Assembly (NCBI RefSeq): GCF_002245495.1
Contig: NZ_NQJF01000004.1
Location: forward strand, 124,001-188,000
Direction: 5' to 3'
DNA length: 64,000 nt
Origin: Oceanimonas baumannii
Lineage (GTDB): Bacteria; Pseudomonadota; Gammaproteobacteria; Enterobacterales; Aeromonadaceae
Below, in pieces: positions 34,898 through 43,382 of the stretch. The notes below the pieces were generated by a model. That model was not told where the DNA came from and searched no databases. It worked only from the letters and a program-made list of their open reading frames with translations. The first letter of the stretch is position 1; each line of letters starts with the position of its first letter. The position numbers and the translations under genes were made by a program.

Positions 34898-35845
34898 ATG
34901 ATCACAGCCTATACCTTGAATGGTAAATCCCTTGAAATTCAGCCTCTGAGCCTGAGCGACAAACCGCCGGCCAATACCCTGTGGCTGGATATTCACAAGC
35001 CCGATGAACAAGAACAGAGCTGGATGAAGCAGTTGTTCGTGGAAGAAGTGCCCGAGCTTGACGAACTGGATGATATTGAAGCGTCGGCCCGTTTTTATCG
35101 CGATAAAGACGGCCTGCACATTCATTCCCTGTTTCCTCAGCGGCTGGGCAAGGAAATTGATGGCATTAACGTGTTGTTCACGCTGCGACAGAACATGCTG
35201 ATCAGCTTCCGGGAAGACGATCTGGGCCTGATGCGACTGCTGCGCCATTACATGCGCCACGACCGGCTGGAAGTAGAAGATGCCCTCGATTTACTGCTGG
35301 AAATTTTTCAGCTGAAAATCGAGTATATTTCCGACCTGATCGAAGACGGCTACAAAACCTTGGAAGACACTGCCAAGGAAGTGCTGCACGTTGAAGATCT
35401 GCGTGAAACCATGTCGAACCTGATGCTGCAGGAAGACGGCAACGGGCATATTCGTCTGGCACTGTATGACACCCGTCGGGCACTGCGTTTTATCCGCCGT
35501 TCATTACGCAAGCTGGCGGGCGACGAACAGCGCAGATGGATAGACGAGCTGCTCTACGACATTGAGTCGCTGCTGCCTCATACTCAGTTTTTGTTCGACA
35601 AGATCAACTTCCAGCTGGAAGCAGCCATGGGCTTCACCAGCCTGGAGCAAAGCAAGGTGATCAAGATTTTCTCGGTGGCCGCGGTGGTGTTTCTGCCGCC
35701 CACCCTGATTGCCAGCATCTACGGCATGAACTTTGCGTTTATGCCCGAGCTGGCGCTGAAATACGGTTACCCGATGTCGCTGGTGCTGATGCTGCTGTCG
35801 GCCTGCGGCACCTATTACTTCTTTAAACGCAAAGGCTGGCTCTGA
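34898..35845 (+). CDS. corA: Magnesium/cobalt transport protein CorA
   Basis: 315 residues (316 in E. coli). Pentameric Mg2+ channel: a long N-terminal cytoplasmic funnel rich in acidic residues, a stalk helix, and two C-terminal membrane helices with the selectivity motif YGMNF between them (near residue 279). Ends FFKRKGWL, close to the E. coli tail. ATG 34898 (MITAYTL) is preceded by GGAG and fits the family; an in-frame start 12 bases upstream does not. Confidence 0.95.
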   Translation: MITAYTLNGKSLEIQPLSLSDKPPANTLWLDIHKPDEQEQSWMKQLFVEEVPELDELDDIEASARFYRDKDGLHIHSLFPQRLGKEIDGINVLFTLRQNMLISFREDDLGLMRLLRHYMRHDRLEVEDALDLLLEIFQLKIEYISDLIEDGYKTLEDTAKEVLHVEDLRETMSNLMLQEDGNGHIRLALYDTRRALRFIRRSLRKLAGDEQRRWIDELLYDIESLLPHTQFLFDKINFQLEAAMGFTSLEQSKVIKIFSVAAVVFLPPTLIASIYGMNFAFMPELALKYGYPMSLVLMLLSACGTYYFFKRKGWL

Positions 35846-35892
35846 CGACACGGGCCGGGGAGCATGATGACCACATCTCCCCGGCCTTCGCC

Positions 35893-37665
35893 TTATAGGT
35901 GATAGAAGCGACGGCCGTGCTCCTGCTGGCGACCGGTACTGAAGGCCGACACCCGCTTCAGATAGCCGATAACCCGGGTAGCATGATCAATATTGTGACT
36001 GCCGCACTCGCTGCACTCCCAGTCGGTATGCTTGCTGATATGACCACAGTCATTACACAGGGTGCTGCGCACGTTCACGGTAAAATAATGACAGCCGGTT
36101 TGTGCCGCCAGCCGGTACAGCTGCAAATACCCCTGCTGAGACAGGTGTTCATCCAGGTTCAGGTGTAACGCAGAGCCGCCATCCAGAAACTGCACCAGCT
36201 CGCTGCCATGCAGCACAAACTTGTCAGGGACCTGCGTGTCATCATCTTCCACCACATAAAAGTAAGAGTTGTAGCAATCCCGGGGCACCACATATCCGTC
36301 GGCTTTGTCCCACTTGGCGTTTTTCACCCCCAGATTTTCGGCGGGTACAAATTCGGTATTAAACAGATAACCGTATTCCTGCCGCGCCTGCCGGTTGGCG
36401 TCATAGATCACTTTCAGCCGCTCCCGCACAAACGTCCGGTACCCGGGGTTGTTGCCGGCACGGATCCCCCGGAACTCCGCCGCTTCCACCATGCCGTTTA
36501 CGCCAATGGTCAGAAACTGCTTGTCGAGGCTGATAAAACCGGCGTCATACACGCTCAGCAACCCCTGCTGCTGAAACTCCTCCATCAAGCGGCGATAGGC
36601 CACCTGATAACGCTGAATTTTCCGTACCTCGGTATCCAGATCTCGATCATCCTGCTCCAGCCGGTTCATGTTCAGGGTGATCACATTAATGGAGCCGGTG
36701 GCCACTCCTCCGGCCCCCAGGGTGTAGGAAAAGGTGTTGTCACTCATTTCATTGCGCAGCCGGCAACAGGATGCCAGCGAGTCGGCGCTGTCCGACATGT
36801 AAATAAAAAAGCTGTTCCCCCGGCTCATTTCCCCGGCACACAAAGCGGCAAACTCATCGTCAGCGGGTGCACCGTCTCTGGTCAGCATGGCGGCGGTGAC
36901 CACCGGAAAGGTCAGCACAGCCCGCCGGCGCTCCTCATTAAACCAGTTCAGAAAATAAGCCTGTAACCGCCGCACCGAGCCGGCATCGGGTGCAGTGCCA
37001 TCAGGAAAGACAAAATGCTCAAACAGACTGGCAAAATAGTCTTTATCGAACAGGGAGATATTCCAGAATACACTCTGGTAGCCCCGGGCCGCCGCCGGCT
37101 GGTTAATCGCATACACCACATGCTGCAGGTGATTATCGATGGCCTTTGCATGCTGGTTCAGGTAATCGTCACCGTAATCCTTGCGGGCGAAATAATCGAA
37201 ATAAGCAAGAAACTCCACCGTGGCCACCGCACCGGCGAACTGGGCGCTGACGGCAAACACCAGATTCACAAAGGCACCACAGAAGGATTCCAGATGGCGC
37301 GGTGCCCGGCTTTCCCCGCCCAGCCTGGTCAGGCCATCAAGCAAAAAGGGATACATGGTCATGGACACGCAGTAAGGCTTGAGACTGGTTTCGTCATGCA
37401 CGTAGATTTCGTGGTCTTCAATCTGACGCTCATACTCGGCCGCCAGCGCCTCGCCGAACAAGGCGGCAATCTTGTTCTTCACCAGCCCCCGGTTTACCTG
37501 CACAAAGAAGTCCTTCATCAGCTCTGCTTCGGCAGTGGCAATATTCTTGTGGGTCACATTGGCATTGGGATCCATGCCGGATGCATCGGCGGCATTGGCC
37601 GCCATCATATAACGATAAAAACTGTCCAGTTTGCCTTGCAGCTGCTCGGGTTGCAGACGGATCAT
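35893..37665 (-). CDS. nrdD: Anaerobic ribonucleoside-triphosphate reductase, short form
   Basis: Glycyl-radical enzyme making dNTPs without oxygen. 590 residues, clearly shorter than the 712 of E. coli; the N-terminal ATP-cone (allosteric activity domain) is absent and the chain begins close to the catalytic core. The radical Gly is G567 in RVIGYL. A zinc ribbon precedes it (CNDC..CSEC). SCCRLRNEMSDNTFSYTLGAGG is the substrate-site region. Starts inside the nrdG stop (ATGA overlap). Confidence 0.93.
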   Translation of the reverse strand: MIRLQPEQLQGKLDSFYRYMMAANAADASGMDPNANVTHKNIATAEAELMKDFFVQVNRGLVKNKIAALFGEALAAEYERQIEDHEIYVHDETSLKPYCVSMTMYPFLLDGLTRLGGESRAPRHLESFCGAFVNLVFAVSAQFAGAVATVEFLAYFDYFARKDYGDDYLNQHAKAIDNHLQHVVYAINQPAAARGYQSVFWNISLFDKDYFASLFEHFVFPDGTAPDAGSVRRLQAYFLNWFNEERRRAVLTFPVVTAAMLTRDGAPADDEFAALCAGEMSRGNSFFIYMSDSADSLASCCRLRNEMSDNTFSYTLGAGGVATGSINVITLNMNRLEQDDRDLDTEVRKIQRYQVAYRRLMEEFQQQGLLSVYDAGFISLDKQFLTIGVNGMVEAAEFRGIRAGNNPGYRTFVRERLKVIYDANRQARQEYGYLFNTEFVPAENLGVKNAKWDKADGYVVPRDCYNSYFYVVEDDDTQVPDKFVLHGSELVQFLDGGSALHLNLDEHLSQQGYLQLYRLAAQTGCHYFTVNVRSTLCNDCGHISKHTDWECSECGSHNIDHATRVIGYLKRVSAFSTGRQQEHGRRFYHL

Positions 37666-38117
37666 GGTGCTCTCCGGAAATGATGATTAAGCAACTCGCC
37701 GCTGTTCAGGCAGCGCAGTTGCTGATTGGTATCAGGAGAACCAAGTCCGCCAAGCTCCGCCTGCCAGGCACCGGTTTTAAGGTAATCCAGCTCGGCCATC
37801 AGCAGGCCGGATACATGTTCCTTACCGGTATAAAGACAGGTTTTAAGCCCCTGGCTGCGACATTGCCGTAGCAACGCCAGCAGAGCGTGACGATCCCATT
37901 CTCCGCCAAAGAACAACACACAGCTCACCAGGGAACGATAATGCTCAAGCCAGTAATCCAGCCGCTCCGGTGTTAATGGCGTGCCGGCTCCGGGATCCCA
38001 GCTGTCCTGACTGTGACAGCCGGGGCAGGCCAGCGGACAGCCGGTCACCAGCCAGGCCAGGCTGACTTCCCCCGGCACTTCCTGCAGGACCACTCTGGGT
38101 TCAAAAGCGTTCAGCAT
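37662..38117 (-). CDS. nrdG: Anaerobic RNR-activating radical-SAM protein
   Basis: 151 residues. Uses SAM and a [4Fe-4S] cluster to put the glycyl radical on NrdD. Cluster ligands C27, C31 and C34 form the CxxxCxxC motif in TGCPLACPGCHSQDSW. Later GGEWDRHALLALL is the SAM-binding GGE region. Here nrdG precedes nrdD, the reverse of the E. coli order. Confidence 0.93.
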   Translation of the reverse strand: MLNAFEPRVVLQEVPGEVSLAWLVTGCPLACPGCHSQDSWDPGAGTPLTPERLDYWLEHYRSLVSCVLFFGGEWDRHALLALLRQCRSQGLKTCLYTGKEHVSGLLMAELDYLKTGAWQAELGGLGSPDTNQQLRCLNSGELLNHHFRRAP

Positions 38118-38129
38118 AAATTGCCCAAA

Positions 38130-38178
38130 TAACTATATGTTGTGCCAGAAACATAACCCAACACACTACATATTGTAA
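38130..38178. promoter_or_regulatory. Pair of NrdR boxes upstream of nrdGD
   Basis: TAACTATATGTTGTGC (38130-38145) and ACACTACATATTGTAA (38163-38178) match the NrdR consensus ACACTATATATTGTGT at 12 and 13 of 16 positions and are 33 bases apart centre to centre, close to the three-turn spacing usual for paired boxes. They start 13 bases before the nrdG ATG, where a repressor would block transcription. Confidence 0.72.
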
Positions 38179-38206
38179 TTCCGCAATAATGCGATCCTTC
38201 CTTTCA

Positions 38207-38220
38207 CTGATCTGGATCAA
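38207..38220. promoter_or_regulatory. FNR-like site
   Basis: CTGAT-CTGG-ATCAA, nine of ten matches to the FNR consensus TTGAT-N4-ATCAA. Lies 90 bases upstream of nrdG and 81 upstream of creA, so it could serve either; the anaerobic nrd genes are the likelier target. Confidence 0.6.
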
Positions 38221-38300
38221 GCTTGTACAGTAACGCGAGCGGCTGGCCCACAAGCCGCTCATGTGTTATCAAGTCACTATCATTACCAACAGGAAATGGC

Positions 38301-38768
38301 ATGAAATACAGATATTTGACCGTGCTGGCAGTGGCGCTGGGGCTGTCCGGCTGTGATAACAACGAGGTGGGTGACGTGTCGCTGGGGCTGTTTACCACCA
38401 AAGACATCAAGATAGAGGTACTGACCGATCCGCAGGTGCCCGGTGTGACCTGCCATATGTCCAACATCGTGGCCGACCTGGATCTGGCTGATCCCTCCGA
38501 CATGTCCATCAGCTGCCGTCAGACCGGGGAAGTCACACCGGCCATGATTGCCGGCATTGATCGCTCCAAAAGCGGTGAAATCGTTTTCAAAAAATCCAAA
38601 AGTATTTTTCTGAAAAGCCTGAAGATTCGCCGGATCTATGATGAGACCAGCCAGAGTCTGCTGTATATCGCCTACAGCACCAAGGAAACCAGCGGCAGCT
38701 ACAAGCATTCCATGTCTACTGTGCCCCTGTGGGGTACTGCGGCCTACCAGCCCCCCGTTACCCCCTGA
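38301..38768 (+). CDS. creA: CreA family lipoprotein
   Basis: 155 residues of the CreA family, a conserved periplasmic protein of unknown function. Shares with E. coli CreA the segments VTCHMSNIVADL, SISCRQTGE, GEIVFKKSKSIFLKSLK and the YIAYSTK turn. Here it has a lipobox (LGLSGC, lipid-bearing Cys 18), so it should be membrane-tethered. Asp at neither +2 nor +3 is clear-cut (C-D-N-N: Asp at +2), which in enterics would keep it in the inner membrane. Start ATG 38301 with AGGAA upstream. Confidence 0.85.
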   Translation: MKYRYLTVLAVALGLSGCDNNEVGDVSLGLFTTKDIKIEVLTDPQVPGVTCHMSNIVADLDLADPSDMSISCRQTGEVTPAMIAGIDRSKSGEIVFKKSKSIFLKSLKIRRIYDETSQSLLYIAYSTKETSGSYKHSMSTVPLWGTAAYQPPVTP

Positions 38769-38828
38769 ACATCACAAGGGGGCCAACGGCCCCCGGTTAA
38801 TCCACTGTGGCGCACCCTGGCCTGGTGC

Positions 38829-39755
38829 CTACCGAGATGTCGCGAGCTGCTCCCTGATCGCTGCGATGGAGGAGAAATCATCAACGGTGGCCACCACGTT
38901 ACCGTCCCGTATTTTTAACAATACCGGCAGTTCACGCACGCCAAATTCATGAAACAGCACACCATGGTGGTCGATCAGGAAGGGGATCGTCATTTGATAC
39001 TGGGCCACGAAATCGTTCATCGTTTTGTCATCGGTCCACAGATGACTCACCACCCCCTGCCAGGACGCATCGGGCAATTGCTGCACCAGTTCACTCAGCC
39101 CTTGCTGCACCACCTTACAACGCTGTGCCATATTGGGTCGTGATGCTTCCAGATACCAGTCACACCAGGTCGCGCTAAAAAACACCAGATGTTCCCCCTG
39201 CTGCCAGGGTGTCAGCAGACGCGCCTTTTGCCCGGCGTCAATCACCCCGGTGGCGACGGCAGGCAAAGGCTGTCCGTCCGCCAGTTGCGCAAGGACATCA
39301 TCAAGCGCGGCATCCGACTCATGGGTCGTGTACACGGTCTCTCCCCGGGTGTTAAGCAATACCGAATAAGGTGTTCCTTCCAGTCCCAATGCCAGCGCCA
39401 GATGGCCTTTTTTATCCAGCCAGACCGGCATGGTCAGCCCGAACTTGCTGATCACGCTTTTTATCCGGCCCGGCCGCTCATTGATATTGATGTTCACCGC
39501 CACAAAGTTGATCTGCTCGCCAAAGCGCTTTTGCAGCTCCTCAAAATGGGGCATCTGTTGCATGCAGGGCTGACACCAGGTTGCCCAAAGCTTGATGTAC
39601 AGGGGTTTGTCAGAATCCAGCTCTGCCAGACGGGCTGGCGTCCCGGTGGCAAAATCGGTCAGTTCGATATGCTGATAGTCCGGAACCTGACTCCAGGCGG
39701 GTAAAGACAAGGTCAGACAAAGCGCCAGACAAAGGCGCGCGAGGGTAGCTGTCAT
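38829..39755 (-). CDS. TlpA-like protein with two thioredoxin-fold domains
   Basis: 308 residues. Signal peptide (1-23). The first thioredoxin-like domain (about 24-160) has WATWCQPC (C61, C64) and resembles TlpA/ResA-type periplasmic thiol reductases. The second domain (about 165-305) opens with FFSATWCDWYLEASRPNMAQRC: the resolving Cys of CxxC is missing, though a distant Cys follows. Redox role in the periplasm likely for domain 1 only; partner unknown. An in-frame GTG 30 bases upstream is possible, but ATG 39755 gives a normal signal peptide. Confidence 0.75.
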   Translation of the reverse strand: MTATLARLCLALCLTLSLPAWSQVPDYQHIELTDFATGTPARLAELDSDKPLYIKLWATWCQPCMQQMPHFEELQKRFGEQINFVAVNININERPGRIKSVISKFGLTMPVWLDKKGHLALALGLEGTPYSVLLNTRGETVYTTHESDAALDDVLAQLADGQPLPAVATGVIDAGQKARLLTPWQQGEHLVFFSATWCDWYLEASRPNMAQRCKVVQQGLSELVQQLPDASWQGVVSHLWTDDKTMNDFVAQYQMTIPFLIDHHGVLFHEFGVRELPVLLKIRDGNVVATVDDFSSIAAIREQLATSR

Positions 39756-39806
39756 TGCAAAGACTCTCCGTGGTGATACGTTCACGCTGAGTGTGAACGA
39801 ACGCCA

Positions 39807-40607
39807 TCAGGGTGCCTTGTAAATTTGCGACAACTTGCGCTTACGGTATCCGGCCGGAGTACTGCCGGTAAAACGGCGAAAAGCATGGGTGAAGTGGGCC
39901 TGATCGTAATAACCGCACGTCAGTGCCACCTGCGATAACGGCGTGTCCGGCCGGGCCAGCTGTTGCCGCGCCGCCAGCATACGCAGGCACAGCTGGTAAA
40001 ATCCCGGGGTCAGCCCAACCTGCTGCATCATTCGCCGCTCCAGAGTGCGGTTGCTGAGGCCGAGCCGGCATGCCACCTCAGCCACCCGCATATCCGGTTG
40101 CTGCAACCAGGACAACACCTGGGCCGTGCGCGGCAGGCAGCCCGCCCGCTGCACTTCGCCACTCAGCCATTGCTCCAGCAGCGCGATAGCCGGGACCACA
40201 GCCAGGCCTGACATCATCGCCAGTAACCGGCTCAACCGGGCCCCGGCGGCCAAAGGCAACAACTGGCACGCATCCACCGTGCCCGTGGGCAACTCGGTGG
40301 GCGATACGCCAAACAGGTGAAACAGCGCACCGGGCCTGAGCCGGGCACTGATACAGCGGGGGCCGGCCAGGAACAGCGAGCGTTCGGTCTGACGATTGAA
40401 CTCGATCCGGGCACCACGCTGAGGACCGTCCAGGATCACTGTCAGACTGCAACCGCCATCCGGATAGGTGGTTTCAACGGAGCCATAAGGAAAATCGCTT
40501 CCCTCCCCGATGGCCCAGAAACAGGCTACCCAGTCACTCAATCCCGGGGCTGGCAAAAAGCGCCGAAAGCCCAGGTAGCGAAAGGCCTGCTGCCGCTGCT
40601 CACGCAT
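39807..40607 (-). CDS. AraC-family transcriptional regulator
   Basis: 266 residues. The C-terminal 100 residues form the AraC double helix-turn-helix (MRVAEVACRLGLSNRTLERRM, then SQVALTCGYYDQAHFTHAFRRFTGSTPAGYRK). The N-terminal part has the DUF6597-like effector fold (WVACFWAIGEG, TYPDGGCSLTVIL). Effector and targets unknown. It sits 50 bases upstream of the TlpA-like gene on the same strand and may control or be cotranscribed with it. Confidence 0.85.
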   Translation of the reverse strand: MREQRQQAFRYLGFRRFLPAPGLSDWVACFWAIGEGSDFPYGSVETTYPDGGCSLTVILDGPQRGARIEFNRQTERSLFLAGPRCISARLRPGALFHLFGVSPTELPTGTVDACQLLPLAAGARLSRLLAMMSGLAVVPAIALLEQWLSGEVQRAGCLPRTAQVLSWLQQPDMRVAEVACRLGLSNRTLERRMMQQVGLTPGFYQLCLRMLAARQQLARPDTPLSQVALTCGYYDQAHFTHAFRRFTGSTPAGYRKRKLSQIYKAP

Positions 40608-40673
40608 TATTGGTTACCCTGCCCGGTGTACGGGCCACCGGCAGGGACTGGCTCCATTTCATGAATGTACCGC

Positions 40674-42674
40674 TCAGCTTCGTATTAACTGCTCGCGCAA
40701 TGCATGAATACGATCCCGCATGTCGGCCGCCTGCTCAAACTCCAGATTCTGGGCGTGAGCCAGCATCTGCTGTTCCAGCTCATCAATCTGGTGGCTAAGC
40801 TCTTTGGCGCTGGGCAGGTGCTCCGGCAGCGGCGTTTTCTCTTTCGCCCGTTTGGATCCCACCCGTTTGGTGCCATCCAGATCCATCACATCCGTGATGC
40901 GTTTATTGAGCCCCCTCGGCACGATACCGTTTTCCTCGTTAAAGGCCTGCTGCCTGGCCCGCCGGCGTTCGGTTTCCCCGATAGCGGCAGCCATGGAGCG
41001 GGTAATACGATCGGCGTACAGAATCGCCTTGCCGTTGAGGTTTCGGGCAGCCCGGCCGATGGTCTGAATAAGGGAGCGCTCGGAGCGTAAAAAGCCCTCT
41101 TTGTCCGCATCGAGAATGGCCACCAAGGACACTTCCGGCATGTCCAGACCCTCCCGCAGCAGGTTGATGCCCACCAGCACATCGAACTCACCCAGTCGCA
41201 GATCGCGAATGATCTCCATCCGCTCCACGGTATCAATATCAGAGTGCAGGTAGCGCACCTTGACGCCGTGCTCATTCAGGTACTCGGTAAGATCCTCTGC
41301 CATACGCTTGGTCAGTGTGGTCACCAGTACCCGTTCTCCCCGTTCCACCCGGAGCCTGGCTTCCGACAGCAGATCATCCACTTGAGTGGCCACCGGGCGC
41401 ACTTCCAGTTCAGGGTCGAGCAGGCCAGTAGGCCGTACCACCTGCTCGGCGATATCATCGCCGGATTTGTCAAGCTCATAAGGGCCAGGGGTGGCCGATA
41501 CAAACACCGTTTGCGGCATCAAAGCTTCGAATTCTTCAAAACGCAGGGGCCGGTTATCCAGCGCCGACGGCAGCCGGAAGCCGTATTCCACCAGGGTTTC
41601 CTTGCGCGAGCGGTCGCCCTTGTACATCCCCCCTATCTGGGGCACGGTCACATGGGACTCATCAATAATCAGCAGCCCATCGCCCGGCAAGTAGTCAAAC
41701 AGGGTCGGCGGCGGCTCACCTTCGGCCCGGCCCGAGAGATAGCGGGAGTAGTTCTCGATGCCGGAACAATAGCCCAGCTCCTGGATCATTTCGATATCGA
41801 ACTGGGTTCGCTGGCTGATGCGCTGCTCTTCCAGCAGCTTATTGGCCGAGAGCAACTGTGCCTTGCGATCCTTTAGCTCGGTTTTAATGTGCTCAATGGC
41901 CGCCATCAGGGTTTCCCGCGGGGTCACGTAGTGGGTTTTGGGGTAGATGGTGAAGCGTGCCAGCGTCTGCAACACGGCACCGGTCAGCGGATCGAACAGG
42001 CTGATGCGTTCGATTTCGTCGTCAAATAATTCCACCCGCACCGCCTGATCGTCAGACTCGGCAGGAAAGATGTCGATGACCTCGCCACGGACACGAAAGG
42101 TACCGCGCTGAAAAGCGGCGTCATTACGGCTGTATTGCAGCTCCGCCAGCCGGCGCAGCATGTCCCGCTGCTCCAGCACATCACCGGTGCGCAGGTGCAA
42201 CATCATGCTGAGGTAAGACTGGGGATCCCCCAGACCATAGATGGCCGATACCGAGGCCACAATAATCACGTCACGCCGTTCCATCAGCGCCTTGGTAGCC
42301 GACAGCCGCATCTGCTCGATGTGATCGTTAATCGAAGCGTCCTTTTCAATAAAGGTGTCGGTGGTGGGCACATAGGCCTCGGGCTGGTAGTAATCGTAAT
42401 AGGAAACGAAATACTCCACCGAGTTATGGGGGAAAAACTCTTTCATCTCACCGTAGAGCTGGGCCGCCAGCGTCTTGTTGGGCGCCAGCACCATGGTCGG
42501 CCGGTTAAGAGTGGCAATCACATTGGCCATGGTAAAGGTTTTGCCCGAGCCGGTGACCCCCAGCAGGGTCTGGTGCGCCAGCCCGGACTCGATGCCGTCA
42601 AGCAGCTGTGAAATGGCGGCAGGCTGGTCACCGCCGGGTTGATAATCGCTCACCAGTTGAAATGTTTTACTCAT
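40674..42674 (-). CDS. uvrB: Excinuclease ABC subunit B
   Basis: 666 residues. Helicase-like damage-verification subunit of nucleotide excision repair. Walker [11 protein letters not shown] (near 40-49), beta-hairpin region [16 protein letters not shown] box ([11 protein letters not shown]), helicase motif V/VI region (GRAARN), and the C-terminal UVR domain that binds UvrC. ATG 42674 with GAGGAGG upstream. I see no LexA box in the 140 bases upstream. Confidence 0.97.
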   Translation of the reverse strand: MSKTFQLVSDYQPGGDQPAAISQLLDGIESGLAHQTLLGVTGSGKTFTMANVIATLNRPTMVLAPNKTLAAQLYGEMKEFFPHNSVEYFVSYYDYYQPEAYVPTTDTFIEKDASINDHIEQMRLSATKALMERRDVIIVASVSAIYGLGDPQSYLSMMLHLRTGDVLEQRDMLRRLAELQYSRNDAAFQRGTFRVRGEVIDIFPAESDDQAVRVELFDDEIERISLFDPLTGAVLQTLARFTIYPKTHYVTPRETLMAAIEHIKTELKDRKAQLLSANKLLEEQRISQRTQFDIEMIQELGYCSGIENYSRYLSGRAEGEPPPTLFDYLPGDGLLIIDESHVTVPQIGGMYKGDRSRKETLVEYGFRLPSALDNRPLRFEEFEALMPQTVFVSATPGPYELDKSGDDIAEQVVRPTGLLDPELEVRPVATQVDDLLSEARLRVERGERVLVTTLTKRMAEDLTEYLNEHGVKVRYLHSDIDTVERMEIIRDLRLGEFDVLVGINLLREGLDMPEVSLVAILDADKEGFLRSERSLIQTIGRAARNLNGKAILYADRITRSMAAAIGETERRRARQQAFNEENGIVPRGLNKRITDVMDLDGTKRVGSKRAKEKTPLPEHLPSAKELSHQIDELEQQMLAHAQNLEFEQAADMRDRIHALREQLIRS

Positions 42675-42765
42675 GTGCCTGCCTCCTCGAATGCCGGTTC
42701 AGTGTACCTCTGAACCGAGGTTTCAGGCAAAAAGCAGCCCCGAACCTAAAAATTCATTCGGGGGC

Positions 42766-42794
42766 TTGACCCTGACAAATCGGAAGCGTATTAT
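42766..42794 (+). promoter_or_regulatory. Promoter of tRNA-Asn
   Basis: TTGACC, 17 bases, TATTAT, then TCGCGTCC, a GC-rich discriminator. It ends 20 bases before the tRNA. Confidence 0.82.
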
Positions 42795-42814
42795 TCGCGT
42801 CCTCTTCACGAGAT

Positions 42815-42890
42815 TCCCCCTTAGTTCAGTCGGTAGAACGGCGGACTGTTAATCCGTATGTCGCTGGTTCAAGTCCAGCAGGGGGAGCCA
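42815..42890 (+). tRNA. asn tRNA: tRNA-Asn (anticodon GUU)
   Basis: 76 nt: acceptor TCCCCCT/AGGGGGA, D-arm with AGTTCAGTCGGTAGAAC, anticodon loop CTGTTAA (GTT), T-loop GGTTCAAGTCC, encoded CCA. Single gene with its own promoter. Confidence 0.98.
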
Positions 42891-42957
42891 ACTTCTGCCT
42901 CCAGGGCACCTGAGTTATCCACTTCATCAACACGATTTTATTTGCAAAAACCACATG

Positions 42958-43179
42958 CTAGTGCTTTTGCTCCAATCCTCGCCGGTGCTTAAAAACCGAG
43001 CGGGATTTTTTTGCTGCATTAATTAAACCCTTGATTTTACTCAATTTATTTTTTGACTGTTTTTTTACCGCTTCAATTGAAAGCCGCGCCCTGTCTGGCT
43101 TCTCACCGGTTTCAATCATAAAATCCACAACCTTATCCACAGAATCCGTGGATAACCTTCGCGACCCCTGTGAGTACAA
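42958..43179 (-). CDS. Possible small basic protein of unknown function
   Basis: A 73-codon frame in an otherwise gene-free stretch (42891-43382) between tRNA-Asn and nagE. The product would be strongly basic (many Lys and Arg) with no motif I recognise. It begins with TTG and no convincing ribosome site, and the area is AT-richer than its surroundings. It may be a remnant or chance frame. Confidence 0.2.
   Translation of the reverse strand: MYSQGSRRLSTDSVDKVVDFMIETGEKPDRARLSIEAVKKQSKNKLSKIKGLINAAKKSRSVFKHRRGLEQKH
43133..43155. repeat. Inverted TTATCCAC pair (DnaA-box-like)
   Basis: TTATCCAC (43133-43140) and GTGGATAA (43148-43155) are perfect inverted copies seven bases apart; the first continues to TTATCCACA, the DnaA-box consensus. 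In the gene-poor stretch downstream of tRNA-Asn. Confidence 0.5.
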
Positions 43180-43382
43180 GGCTTCCGGGCGCTGTGCATA
43201 ACCCGGGTTTCAGTGAGCGCCGAACGGAACAAAGATTTTCCACTGGTGATGCCGCCAAAAACGGAAGAATAATTCTTGTCTTTTAACAAACATAATGGAC
43301 CTTCCGGCACTGGAAACGCCCACATAATACGTAATTTCCTCCAGTTGAGATGCAATGCCTGCTCAAATACTCAAAAACATCA

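Noticed and set aside
42675-42765. SOS (LexA) box expected before uvrB
   Set aside because: No CTGT-N8-ACAG is visible between the uvrB start and the tRNA-Asn promoter.
43116-43355. Second small frame in the gap after tRNA-Asn
   Set aside because: Overlaps the other doubtful frame in a different phase, with no ribosome site and no conserved feature.
42815-43382. Attachment-site duplication of the tRNA-Asn 3' end
   Set aside because: No second copy of the T-arm/acceptor sequence was found in the following stretch.
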